A stretch of 64,000 nt of DNA from Sphaerochaeta halotolerans (GTDB taxonomy: Bacteria; Spirochaetota; Spirochaetia; Sphaerochaetales; Sphaerochaetaceae): assembly GCF_003429665.1 (NCBI RefSeq), contig NZ_QUWK01000006.1:62001-126000 (forward strand), in the 5' to 3' direction. The notes below the pieces were generated by a model. It saw only the letters and a list, made by a program, of their open reading frames with translations, did not search any database and was not told the origin of the DNA. Shown in pieces: positions 54,643 through 63,705 of the stretch (the first letter of the stretch is position 1; each line of letters opens with the position of its first letter). The translations under genes and the position numbers were made by a program.

Positions 54643-55229
54643 CTAAAATCAAACTCTGCGGCATGCAAAATGAAGCGCATATCGAATGGGCCAATGAGGC
54701 TGGATGTGACTATATTGGGTTTGTCTTCGCTCCAAGTAGGAGACAGATAAGCAGGGAGGTTGCAGCCAATCTGCGTACACGCGTAATCCCTTCAGTTTCG
54801 GTTGTGGGAGTGTTTGTCGATGAACCGGTAATGCATATCGCTCACATAGTGAACGAGGGAATCATTGACCTCATCCAGTTGCATGGAGGGGAGGATGAAG
54901 CGTACCTCCTAGCCCTTCGCTCTCTCTGTCAGCTTCCCATTATCAAAGCAGTGTGCAGCCCACGTAATGCAGAAAAAGCCTCCACCTCAGCAGACTATAT
55001 CTTGCTCGATGGGGCAACGGGAGGAAGTGGAAAGGTGTTCGACTGGAACCAAGCTCATGGATATGACAAACCGCTCTTTCTTGCAGGAGGATTACATGCA
55101 GGGAACCTGGAGAAAGCAATTAAAACCGTCGGCCCCTACGCAGTCGATCTGAGCAGTGGGTTGGAAGAACATGGAGAAAAGCAACGGCATCTCATGTTGC
55201 AGGCAACGGCTATCGCTCATGCACTATGA
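54639..55229 (+). CDS. trpF: phosphoribosylanthranilate isomerase
   Basis: A 196-residue TIM barrel catalysing the Amadori step of tryptophan synthesis. KLCGMQNE carries the catalytic Cys; FAPSRRQIS and ILLDGATGGSGKVFDW follow, with the general-acid Asp. It is the last gene of the cluster. No clear terminator follows in the 300-nt gap. Confidence 0.95.
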   Translation: MTKIKLCGMQNEAHIEWANEAGCDYIGFVFAPSRRQISREVAANLRTRVIPSVSVVGVFVDEPVMHIAHIVNEGIIDLIQLHGGEDEAYLLALRSLCQLPIIKAVCSPRNAEKASTSADYILLDGATGGSGKVFDWNQAHGYDKPLFLAGGLHAGNLEKAIKTVGPYAVDLSSGLEEHGEKQRHLMLQATAIAHAL

Positions 55230-55525
55230 ATCCATCATAATGCATAACTCACATCCCCCATACATGCCACTGGTCCATGTTACTGGATGGGAAGCGCAAG
55301 GCAAGGCTAAAAACCTGCTGGACCATTTGATACTAATTCTCTGAACGGGATATGATAAAAGTTCAACAGAAAATCTCTCTTTCTGTCTTCGAGGGGAAAT
55401 CCTTTTATTCCAGCATGCAGGAATCCTTTACAATGTTCTACTTTATTGGTATGGTCTAACAGATTGAATAGTTACTTTTCAACAGGGCATTGCAATGCAA
55501 TCACATCTGCGCACGGGGGAAAAAT
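55230..55525. other. 296-bp gap between trpF and the HNH gene
   Basis: No gene is seen. It holds the promoter of the HNH gene near its right end (55427-55455). Confidence 0.5.
55427..55455 (+). promoter_or_regulatory. promoter of the HNH endonuclease gene
   Basis: TTTACA (55427-55432), 17 nt, TATGGT (55450-55455), with TGG directly before the -10 giving an extended element. Confidence 0.5.
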
Positions 55526-56074
55526 ATGCCACCCAAGTATGTAAAAACCATGCAGGAAGAGCTTTTTTATGAGTATGCGAAACTCATATCCCGGTCTGCG
55601 TTCAACGGAAAAATAAATTACGGATTCGTGTCAAACAGGTTCAAGGCCCTTCGTGACGGCAAGATCACGATATCGGGGACCATTCGGGAATGGCAAAGAG
55701 AACAGGAGCTTCCGAAGGAATGCGTTTTTTGCGGGGCACAGGAGAATTTGCACATGGATCACCTGATTCCACGCAGTAGAGGTGGTAAGGATTCTGCGGA
55801 CAACATGGTATGGTCCTGCCGGAGCTGCAATACCTCTCGAGGAGACAAAGGCGTTTTCGTGTGGCTTGGTTTGAAAAGAAAGGATAATCTGCATTGCCTG
55901 GTTGCAGGAAAGTATCTGAAGCAGCTTTTCGAACTGCATGAAGAGAAAGGGACCATGAACATCCGAGAGGATACTATCGAACAACTCTGCGGAACATGCA
56001 GAAATAAGTCTGCCTGCATCGAGTGGAATACGGAAAAAAAGCTTACCTGTTTTTGTCTGGAGAGTGTTTTTTGA
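55526..56074 (+). CDS. HNH endonuclease with a second cysteine cluster
   Basis: A 182-residue protein. The HNH core spans residues 66-107: Cys66-x2-Cys69 and Cys98-x2-Cys101 bind structural zinc, around MDH (77-79, metal-binding His79) and Asn93. The C-terminal 30 residues hold a further Cys set (C155-x2-C158-x5-C164-x10-C175-x-C177), which could bind another metal. The N-terminal 60 residues are unlike known targeting domains. ATG 55526 behind GGGGGA is used. No restriction methylase or phage gene is adjacent; the glycosylase gene overlaps its 3' end from the other strand. Confidence 0.85.
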   Translation: MPPKYVKTMQEELFYEYAKLISRSAFNGKINYGFVSNRFKALRDGKITISGTIREWQREQELPKECVFCGAQENLHMDHLIPRSRGGKDSADNMVWSCRSCNTSRGDKGVFVWLGLKRKDNLHCLVAGKYLKQLFELHEEKGTMNIREDTIEQLCGTCRNKSACIEWNTEKKLTCFCLESVF

Positions 56075-56561
56075 ACGAAACTTGCTGCAGACCCAAGCCT
56101 TTTGCCCAAAGCTCACGCTTCTCTTCAAAGCTGAGTGTGTAGGCAGGGCTGGTGGAAGGCATGCAGAGGAATTCGCAGGATTCAGGGAGATAGCCCACAA
56201 GGCGCATGTAGAACGCTTGTGCTTTTTTCCCGTTGAACAGTACTCTTTGTATTGCAGGGTGTCCCTGGAAAAATTGTGTGAAATCATTTGGTATCACCGT
56301 TGTGTATGCAGAATCGGCAGAGCCCTTCCGCTCGAAGGCTGAAAGGACATCCCACAGGGCTATATCGTGAGAGAGCAACAACTCCCACTTCTGCTCGTAA
56401 TGTTCAATCTCACCACCTAGCAGGTCACGCATGATCGGCCAGAAAGCATTCCTTTCATGGCCATAGTACTGCTGTTTCAAGGCAGATCTGACACTGGGAC
56501 CGGTACCTAGGATAAGAGCGGTACTACTGGGACTTTCGATCGGGGGGAATCCGTGCAACAT
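56043..56561 (-). CDS. DNA-deoxyinosine glycosylase (Mug/UDG-like)
   Basis: A 172-residue uracil-glycosylase-superfamily enzyme. ALILGTGPSVRS, QQYYGHERNAFWPIM and PSTSPAYTL match deoxyinosine/uracil base excision enzymes of this small family. AGGAG lies 7 nt before ATG 56561. Its 3' end overlaps the HNH gene by 32 nt in the opposite direction. It acts in repair of deaminated bases. Confidence 0.88.
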   Translation of the reverse strand: MLHGFPPIESPSSTALILGTGPSVRSALKQQYYGHERNAFWPIMRDLLGGEIEHYEQKWELLLSHDIALWDVLSAFERKGSADSAYTTVIPNDFTQFFQGHPAIQRVLFNGKKAQAFYMRLVGYLPESCEFLCMPSTSPAYTLSFEEKRELWAKGLGLQQVSFKKHSPDKNR

Positions 56562-56615
56562 GGAATACTCCTATGGATTAGCCCTCATTCTATCTGCTGG
56601 TTATCCTTCCGTCAA

Positions 56616-56644
56616 TTGTACAGAATTTCAAGACGTGATACTGT
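56616..56644 (+). promoter_or_regulatory. promoter placing transcription at the EamA start codon
   Basis: TTGTAC (56616-56621), 17 nt, TGA-TACTGT (56636-56644). The -10 ends 8 nt before ATG 56653, so the transcript would be leaderless or nearly so. Confidence 0.5.
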
Positions 56645-56652
56645 TCTCTATC

Positions 56653-57564
56653 ATGGATAGCAATCTTATACTCGGACAGTTGCTCGCACTCGTCACTGCT
56701 GCCTGTTGGGCGCAGAATTCCATCATCTACCGTCATCTGGGAAAGCAGGTCGGTTCTGATGCCGTAGCACACATCCGTATGTGGCTTGCCTTGCCAGCCA
56801 TCGTCCTGCTTACCTATGCAATGGAAGGCATCTGGTTTCCCCTTTCTCTTTCTCCACGAACGTACTTTTTTCTCTTAACCAGCGGTGCACTTGGGTACTT
56901 CATTACCGATAAATTGCTCTTTCAAGCCTATATACTGCTGGGAAGCAGGGAATCAATGGTGATCATGACGCTTTCCCCAGTGGTAACCGCCATTTTTGGA
57001 TTCTTCCTTTTCTCTGAAAAACTGAATGGAATTCAGGTCCTGGGCATTCTCACCACCATCCTCGGAGTGTTGCTGATGGTTCTGCTCGAGGGCAAACCAC
57101 TACGTGCACAACAAGAACAGAAAGATCGCTCAACTGGCTTGCTATTCGCCATCCTTGCTTCAGTTTTGCAATCGGTCTCGTTTCTCATGGCTAAATTTGC
57201 GATGGACGAGACCGGTCCGGTTTCGACAAATCTATTACGCAACGTTGGTGGACTCTCCCTGTTCATTATCTACAACTTCCTGTACAAGAAGAATGGCAGG
57301 CAACACTTCGCGCTGGTAAAAAAGCCACGAATCTTGCTCCTCCTCCTCTTTGCCGCTCTCGCTGGACCAGTGTTGGGGATGACGAGCCAGATGAAGGCAT
57401 TTACCCTGGCACCGGTAGGGATTGTTACCACCATTACCCAAATCTCCCCCATACTCCTTCTTCCTTTCGACCGCTTCATACTGCATAAGGATGTCACACC
57501 TGCCAGCCTTGGAGGCACGCTGCTCTCCATCGCAGGGGTTGCTGTGCTGTTTCTTGCAGCCTGA
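56653..57564 (+). CDS. EamA/DMT-family transporter
   Basis: A 303-residue inner-membrane transporter with ten helices in two EamA repeats (the first begins LALVTAACWAQNSIIYRHLG; the second begins AILASVLQSVSFLMAKFAM). The family exports small metabolites such as amino acids; no substrate can be told. ATG 56653 is preferred to the longer frame from 56560, because the longer N-terminus is not membrane-like and the promoter overlaps it. No Shine-Dalgarno sequence is present. Confidence 0.87.
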   Translation: MDSNLILGQLLALVTAACWAQNSIIYRHLGKQVGSDAVAHIRMWLALPAIVLLTYAMEGIWFPLSLSPRTYFFLLTSGALGYFITDKLLFQAYILLGSRESMVIMTLSPVVTAIFGFFLFSEKLNGIQVLGILTTILGVLLMVLLEGKPLRAQQEQKDRSTGLLFAILASVLQSVSFLMAKFAMDETGPVSTNLLRNVGGLSLFIIYNFLYKKNGRQHFALVKKPRILLLLLFAALAGPVLGMTSQMKAFTLAPVGIVTTITQISPILLLPFDRFILHKDVTPASLGGTLLSIAGVAVLFLAA

Positions 57565-57570
57565 AGTATC

Positions 57571-57599
57571 TTGCCTAGCTATCCACATTTCGCTACGCT
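57571..57599 (+). promoter_or_regulatory. promoter placing transcription at the ABC-F start codon
   Basis: TTGCCT (57571-57576), 17 nt, TACGCT (57594-57599). Only 6 nt separate the -10 from ATG 57606. Confidence 0.5.
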
Positions 57600-57605
57600 C
57601 AAGAT

Positions 57606-59468
57606 ATGAATGTACTCTCATTGGAATCGGTCTCAAAGACCCTCAAAGACGAACCGCTGTTTCAGAATGTAAGCTTTGGACTGGAAGAGGGGGACCATGT
57701 TGCCCTGATCGGTCGAAACGGAGAAGGTAAATCAACCTTTCTCAAAATTCTCGCAGGACACATATCTCCGGACAGCGGAACCATCGCAATGAAAAATGGC
57801 ACCGACTTGGTTATGCTGGAACAGGGAGTGCAATTCAGGGAAAAAGAAACAGTCTCTTCCTATCTGCTGCAGGGAAGTGGAATGAGAATTGCCGCTTGGA
57901 ACGCTTACCAGCATGCCCTCTCTCACCCAGAAGATGAAGCGAATCTGATCAAGCAAAGTGAATTAATGGAAAGCCTCGATGGATGGAACCTCCAGAGTGA
58001 CTATAGCTCCCTGCTCGGTGAGCTAGGGCTCTATGACATCATGGATTCCCCCATGGCTACACTCTCTGGAGGCATGCAAAAGAAGGTAGCAATTGCCCGA
58101 GTGCTTGCTGCTCATCCAACCATGTTGCTGCTCGACGAGCCGACCAACCACCTTGACATCGAAACGATTGAATGGATGGAGTCCTACCTGAAAGGAAGCC
58201 CTGCAACCATCATACTGGTTACCCATGACCGCTATTTTCTCGATACTGTCTGTTCAACGATTCTGGAGTTGGATGGAGGTCAAATCTATCTTCATCCTGG
58301 CTCATTTGCTGACTACCTTGCACGACGTGAACAACGCATTGAACGGTTGCAGAAAGAACAGGACAGACTGAGTACCATTCTCAGGAGAGAACTTGCTTGG
58401 CTCAGACGTGGCCCAAAGGCCCGCACTGGAAAGGACAGCGGCAGAAAAGACCGCATTGAGGCGATGCTGGAAAACCAAGCCACTGTTGGAGACCAGGCAC
58501 AGAAATCCTTTCAATCAGCAAGCAGACGGTTGGGGAAGAAGATTCTTGAAGCAAAACATCTCAGTAAAGCGTTCAACGGAGAAACGGTCATTGCTGATTT
58601 CTCATTTTCCTTTACCAAGGGAAAGAAGATCGGGGTGGTAGGACCGAACGGGAGTGGAAAAACCACACTGCTCGATATGCTCTGTGGGCATCTTGCAAGT
58701 GACAGTGGTACCCTTGATATCGGTGTAAATACCATTTTTGCCTACTACGACCAGACAGGAAGGAATCTTGAAAGTGGGAAAACCATTTTGGAGTTTGTGG
58801 AAGAGATTGCCACCCAGGTAGTGCTCGGCCCTACTCAGGTAGTGAGTGCTGCAAAATTCCTGGAGCTTTTTGGATTCCCCACATCGATGCACAGAAGTGC
58901 AATCGCTACCCTCTCAGGAGGAGAGAAGCGAAGACTCTATTTAGTCTCCAGGCTTCTCTCCAATCCTAATTTCCTGATGTTGGATGAACCGACAAATGAC
59001 CTGGACCTCCCTACCATGGAGAACTTGGAACAGTACATCCAAGATTTTGAAGGGTGTGTACTCATCGTCTCCCATGACCGTGCATTCCTCGATCTCACAT
59101 GCGACGAGCTGTTTGTGCTTGAGGAAGGTGGGTCAGTGCGCTATGAGGCGCAGCGCTACAGTGAGTGGAAAGAGCGAATGCAAAGTGCACAGTCCAAACA
59201 GAAAGAAATACCAGAGGTTTCGGTACAAAAAGCATCAAGGAGATCAGAGCAGAAAGGGCTCTCATACCGGGAAAAGCAAGAATTTAAGGCTCTTGAAGAG
59301 AAGATGAGTAGCCTCTCTCAGCGTATCGATATCTTGGAAGCAAGCTTCTCCCATGCTGAAACCACAGAAGAGGGTACGCTTGCAGAGCGCAGCGAAACAT
59401 ATCACAACCTAAGGGCAGAACTTGACATGGTGGAACAAAGGTGGTTGGAACTTGCGGAAAAACTCTAA
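57606..59468 (+). CDS. ABC-F family ATPase (Uup-like)
   Basis: A 620-residue soluble protein with two ABC domains and no membrane part. First domain: GRNGEGKST, LSGGMQKKVAIARVL, LLLDEPTNHLDIETI. Second: GPNGSGKTT, LSGGEKRRLYL, LMLDEPTNDLDLPTM. The linker and a C-terminal coiled coil (REKQEFKALEEKMSSLSQRI) fit Uup, an ABC-F implicated in ribosome/DNA-related functions. No Shine-Dalgarno sequence precedes the ATG. The 3' end overlaps the start of the barrel protein gene by 17 nt. Confidence 0.92.
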   Translation: MNVLSLESVSKTLKDEPLFQNVSFGLEEGDHVALIGRNGEGKSTFLKILAGHISPDSGTIAMKNGTDLVMLEQGVQFREKETVSSYLLQGSGMRIAAWNAYQHALSHPEDEANLIKQSELMESLDGWNLQSDYSSLLGELGLYDIMDSPMATLSGGMQKKVAIARVLAAHPTMLLLDEPTNHLDIETIEWMESYLKGSPATIILVTHDRYFLDTVCSTILELDGGQIYLHPGSFADYLARREQRIERLQKEQDRLSTILRRELAWLRRGPKARTGKDSGRKDRIEAMLENQATVGDQAQKSFQSASRRLGKKILEAKHLSKAFNGETVIADFSFSFTKGKKIGVVGPNGSGKTTLLDMLCGHLASDSGTLDIGVNTIFAYYDQTGRNLESGKTILEFVEEIATQVVLGPTQVVSAAKFLELFGFPTSMHRSAIATLSGGEKRRLYLVSRLLSNPNFLMLDEPTNDLDLPTMENLEQYIQDFEGCVLIVSHDRAFLDLTCDELFVLEEGGSVRYEAQRYSEWKERMQSAQSKQKEIPEVSVQKASRRSEQKGLSYREKQEFKALEEKMSSLSQRIDILEASFSHAETTEEGTLAERSETYHNLRAELDMVEQRWLELAEKL

Positions 59469-60735
59469 AAACCTGATAGTTCTGGTTTGTATCCTGTTGG
59501 CAGGTTCTTCCGTTGTATCAGCAAGCATAGAATCACTCACTATGGGGAAAAACAATGACTGGTATACGATGGGACTCGGCTATAACTATGACGACGGACT
59601 ATCCTATGGTTCTAGTGTGGAAGCAGTCTTTTCGTCATCGTTTACCTTGAGTCTTACCAGTGGTGGATACACTGACCGTATCAATACAGAACAACGCTAT
59701 GATGTAGTCTCCCTGGTAGCTTCATACCCACTACAGCATCAATGGTTTACATTCACCCCAAGAGTAGGATTCGTTGCCAGTGGAGATCTTGCCTTCGATG
59801 AAGCACAGAATTTTCTTCATAGTTTTATTGGTCGTGATCTCCTCGACCTCACCTATGCAACCGAGGAACTATCACTGCATCCTTCCATCGGAGGACGTGC
59901 TCTCATCGGGTACAAGGAAGGGATGACAAAACTCTCCTTGGAGTTTGACCTGGATTACTCCCACAACTGGGAACAAACATATAGTGGTAATCTGCGTATC
60001 CAGTTCAGCTCCTTCCTCTCCGTACGTCTAGGGTATCTTGCAAGAAACACAAGCCACTCCTTTGCCTTGCATGAGGAAATGGTCGAACGCTACCAAGGTC
60101 CCTTCCTCTCCTACCAGTATGATGGAGGACTGTTGCATACCCAGTTCATCTCATACCTGGAAACTGGACGTTCTTTTGGAGGCTTTAGTTTTGATGTAGT
60201 TTCCTTGTGGAAGAAGAAACAGTTCCGTTCTGCTGATTTTGTTTTCTCCACTGGTTTCCTGTATGACTTGATCGGCCAGCAAAACCGGCTTTTTTCCTTC
60301 TCTTACAAGACTTTGAGTTTCGAAATTCGCCATAAGAATGGACCAATGTTCAACGACATGGAAGACCAGGAAGACCGGCTCAATGTTGGATCCTGGATGA
60401 TCGGGTATTCCTGGAATATTCCTATTACCCCTCGATTAGTGCCCTACGGAAAACTGCTTGCAGGTATCCAACGTTTCAATCTACAGTATGACTTCACCAA
60501 TACAGTAGTAGAATCACTCCACCCCACCATCGCTGTTGAGATTGGACTGAAAGGATTGGGTATTCCAGGTTGGGTCATTGAAAAACAGAACTATCGACTG
60601 CGTTTCACTTCGACGCTACAGTATGTCTTTGGGACGGATGAGATTGCAGATATAGATTCCTCTTTTTCCGAACACATCGGTCCTTGGATCCTCATGACAG
60701 GAATTGTCATAGACGTGGAGCATGATCAGGGGTAG
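59452..60735 (+). CDS. probable outer-membrane beta-barrel protein
   Basis: A 427-residue exported protein: signal peptide (NLIVLVCILLAGSSVVSA) and then alternating strand patterns rich in Tyr, Ser and Gly with short turns through to the end, as in barrel proteins. No family is recognised. The start is TTG 59452 with AAAGGTGG 7 nt ahead, inside the end of the ABC-F gene. The last 29 nt overlap the 3' end of the convergent protease-like gene. Confidence 0.65.
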   Translation: MRKNSKNLIVLVCILLAGSSVVSASIESLTMGKNNDWYTMGLGYNYDDGLSYGSSVEAVFSSSFTLSLTSGGYTDRINTEQRYDVVSLVASYPLQHQWFTFTPRVGFVASGDLAFDEAQNFLHSFIGRDLLDLTYATEELSLHPSIGGRALIGYKEGMTKLSLEFDLDYSHNWEQTYSGNLRIQFSSFLSVRLGYLARNTSHSFALHEEMVERYQGPFLSYQYDGGLLHTQFISYLETGRSFGGFSFDVVSLWKKKQFRSADFVFSTGFLYDLIGQQNRLFSFSYKTLSFEIRHKNGPMFNDMEDQEDRLNVGSWMIGYSWNIPITPRLVPYGKLLAGIQRFNLQYDFTNTVVESLHPTIAVEIGLKGLGIPGWVIEKQNYRLRFTSTLQYVFGTDEIADIDSSFSEHIGPWILMTGIVIDVEHDQG

Positions 60736-63394
60736 GGAAAAAGTCTAGGATGCCCTGTCCGTTTATACCAATGGTGATATTCCAATCATCAGGTCCAAAA
60801 AGATACGCAAAACGAACAAATGGCTGGAAGGCAGAAGAGGATCCACCTATCACATAGTTACCGGTGAGTGCCACTCCCAGCGCCCACGCTTCTTCCCACT
60901 GTATTGTACTATCAGCAAGGTACCAGGCGGTTTGTGCAGAGAGTTCCAACCCTGCCTTGGTCAATCCTCCGTAGAGGAAAGGAAAATCAAGGAGGGCAAG
61001 GGGAAGCAGGTAGGATGCAGAGAGGCGAACCTTTGCATCCCCATCCCCTCTAGGACTGAAAGAGAAGAGCGGGTACGCACTCCCTACCCCTTGGGAGCTG
61101 GTAATACCAGAAAGAGAGGCCCTTGCCATGTGGCGACTTGAGAATAGTCTCTGTTGGTGCATGACGCTTGCAAAGACGGCAAATCGCTGTGTGGAAGCAT
61201 CTCCTTGTGTCAGCATTTGGAATCCAGCGACTGCTTCATTCATGCTGGGTCCAAAAAAGTCGATCGTACGGTAATCTCTAGACATGGAGTACCCACCAAG
61301 GGCAAGCGTTGCCTCTCGCTCCCATACAGAATAATTCGTAATCACCGAGAGAGATGGTTGCAGGGAAAACCGTGTGATAGTGTTAAAACCTGCATGATAG
61401 TACGCAGGAATGTCGACCGTCGCTGATGCACTGGTAAGATATGTGTCAGAGTCGTAGTCATACACATTGAGATCACCAGCGAGCTGGAGGGAATAGTTGC
61501 CTCCGGCATATTGATACACCACGTTTGAAATCGGCCGCATTCCCTGGAAGGAGTATCCAATACTCCCAATCAAGCTCTGCTTTCTAAGATTACTGGTTGC
61601 ATGAAACCAGAGGCCAGGTTGCATATTGTTTGCTTCCACGAAGGGGAATGGGAGCACAAGGTTGAGATGCAGGTGGTCCCGATACGGTAAAACAGGGTAT
61701 TCTATCTCTTCTTCAAAGTTTCTAGGGGCTCTCTTCGGCTCAGTAAAATTGGCTGGGGCATGCTCCATACGATCCACCGCTACTGATTTCAAGGCAATCC
61801 CTTCTGGGGTATAGGTCTCATAGATGAGGGAGCCGCTGATGATCCGTGCAGCGAAGATTCCTGAAGGATCACTCAAGAGTTTTACCGTTCCATCTTCTTC
61901 CCCATCATAGCGGTAAACGCTGAATATTCCTTCATGCTCTCCAACAAAGAGGATGGTTCCATCTTCAGCAAACAAAGGAGCACGCAGTTCATCTTGTGTT
62001 GGCCCAACGAGCGTTTGTACGTTTCCGCTCTGATCAAGAAGCTTGATTGCTGAATTGCCTTCTTCCAGTGCAAGGAAGATGAGCAGTGAGCCATCTGCAT
62101 TCAAGGAAGGTTCAAGCAGGCTTGAGCCCTCCTCCTGATACAAAGGCACTACAGATTGCTGCTCCAAGTAAATTTCCATCAGCTCATAATTGGTGCCGGA
62201 AATGCGAGAAGCAACCGCCCGCTTCCCGTCTCTACTGAGAGCGGGATGTACCAGCCGTTGGTGCTCGGTCAGTCGGGTAACTTCTCGACTCTCCAAGTCC
62301 AGAAGATAGAGGTCACTGTAGCTGACTTGGACCATGGAAAGATTTGAGGGGTTAGTGGGATCGATGGATTCAACAGAGAGCAGGGCTTGTTCATCGGAGA
62401 GTGTTACTGATGATCGACCGGAAATTGGAAGGGGGAACATGCTCTCCGGTTCTTTTTCCCCTGCATACCGGTACAACGCTGAGCCATCATAGGGGCTCTC
62501 TCTAAAACCCACCATCCCAATCTTTGTCTCGGTAGGTAGATAGGAGTTTCCTTGACCCCTCTTGCTGAGGATATCTCCTGCAACAGGAGCAAGTGACTGC
62601 TTCCGTTCATCCAAGGCAAAGGTGAACATTTCTTTTGCTGAATGACCTGTTACCTTACGAAATGCAGGAGAAAGCCCAAAGAACGGGAAGGCGGCAAACT
62701 TTCTGTTGATCGTGTTGAATGCATCAACGCCATAGGTGTTGATCAAATAATCCACCATCAGGTATCCAGTGACATAGATACGACCAGAAGGGGTGAAAGG
62801 ACCGTTGTATGCACCCTGGGCAAGGCTCCACATCGAGTCTTCCTGCAAAGGTACTTGGTAGGAGAGTGCAAAGGGAAGCGAGTCTCCCCTTCCCCCTTCC
62901 GCGAATGTTGTCTCGGTATGGGTGGTTATTCCTTCAATCCACCAGCCCGGCATAAAGACAGTGCTGAAGGCATTCACACCAGGACCCAGAAATCCCAGGA
63001 CCTTGGCCAATCCTACATTTGCATTCAGATGCAGGTAGTGCGTCAGCTCATGGGTGTAGAGGCTCTTTAACCAGCTTGCCGTCCGGCTCCCAATGAATCG
63101 GTCATCTGGGCTGGTGATGTATAAGTAAATGGAGGCTGGAAAGGGAGCATAATACCCATTGGCCCAGGCGGTCTTTCCGGTCATGACAACTGGTACTTTC
63201 CCATCGCTCTCATAATCCAGGTATGAGGCAAGGTTTTCATAGACCTCATCAGCAAAGGAGGCAACTTCCCTTGCAAACATCTGGTCCTGTTCCTCAAATA
63301 TGATGATGGTATGCTGTGTCTCTATTTGTTGGTAGGCATACACAGAAGAAGCAAAAAAAGAAACAAAAAGGACAAGCAGTACAAACTTTCGCAT
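60707..63394 (-). CDS. exported metallopeptidase-like protein with propeller and barrel domains
   Basis: An 895-residue exported protein. A signal peptide (FVLLVLFVSFFASSVYA) leads to a gluzincin peptidase domain: zinc motif H115-E-L-T-H119 and the third-ligand Glu153 in PGWWIEGIT. The middle (about 290-560) shows repeated SxDG-type beta-propeller blades as in TolB/WD40-like proteins. The last ~330 residues look like a membrane beta barrel ending in an aromatic-containing strand (DWNITIGINGQGILDFF). ATG 63394 behind GGAGG is chosen. I know of similar peptidase-propeller proteins in Bacteroidetes and spirochaetes, without established function. Confidence 0.7.
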   Translation of the reverse strand: MRKFVLLVLFVSFFASSVYAYQQIETQHTIIIFEEQDQMFAREVASFADEVYENLASYLDYESDGKVPVVMTGKTAWANGYYAPFPASIYLYITSPDDRFIGSRTASWLKSLYTHELTHYLHLNANVGLAKVLGFLGPGVNAFSTVFMPGWWIEGITTHTETTFAEGGRGDSLPFALSYQVPLQEDSMWSLAQGAYNGPFTPSGRIYVTGYLMVDYLINTYGVDAFNTINRKFAAFPFFGLSPAFRKVTGHSAKEMFTFALDERKQSLAPVAGDILSKRGQGNSYLPTETKIGMVGFRESPYDGSALYRYAGEKEPESMFPLPISGRSSVTLSDEQALLSVESIDPTNPSNLSMVQVSYSDLYLLDLESREVTRLTEHQRLVHPALSRDGKRAVASRISGTNYELMEIYLEQQSVVPLYQEEGSSLLEPSLNADGSLLIFLALEEGNSAIKLLDQSGNVQTLVGPTQDELRAPLFAEDGTILFVGEHEGIFSVYRYDGEEDGTVKLLSDPSGIFAARIISGSLIYETYTPEGIALKSVAVDRMEHAPANFTEPKRAPRNFEEEIEYPVLPYRDHLHLNLVLPFPFVEANNMQPGLWFHATSNLRKQSLIGSIGYSFQGMRPISNVVYQYAGGNYSLQLAGDLNVYDYDSDTYLTSASATVDIPAYYHAGFNTITRFSLQPSLSVITNYSVWEREATLALGGYSMSRDYRTIDFFGPSMNEAVAGFQMLTQGDASTQRFAVFASVMHQQRLFSSRHMARASLSGITSSQGVGSAYPLFSFSPRGDGDAKVRLSASYLLPLALLDFPFLYGGLTKAGLELSAQTAWYLADSTIQWEEAWALGVALTGNYVIGGSSSAFQPFVRFAYLFGPDDWNITIGINGQGILDFFPTPDHAPRL

Positions 63395-63652
63395 GGTAGG
63401 CATACCTCCAAAGATACTGGTACTACTGTACACTACCCTGTTTATGAGGTAAACAGACTAGGAATAGGGCTCTTCGCATTTCTACATTAGCCATGAGAGA
63501 TATTGCCAATATAGGGTGAAATCTCATGCGTAATCTGCAGTATGGTGGTTGTGTACTGAGGGAAGACGTACAACTTGAGTTCTATTGTGCTCAAAGGGAG
63601 GCTTTCTATTCAACACTGCTAGCGACTGGAGTTCTGTATCAACCGCAAAGAC
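63395..63652. other. gap between the protease-like gene and the ilvE terminator
   Basis: No gene is recognised. The open plus-strand frame from 63526 runs across ilvE and is its shadow. Confidence 0.5.
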
Positions 63653-63681
63653 AAAGCCCTCACGATACATGTGAGGACTTT
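63653..63681 (-). terminator. terminator of ilvE
   Basis: On the minus strand AAAG-T-CCTCAC pairs with GTGAGG-G-CTTT, then TGTCTTT follows. It begins 25 nt after the ilvE stop. Confidence 0.7.
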
Positions 63682-63705
63682 GATCTAAAATGGTATGCAT
63701 ATCAA

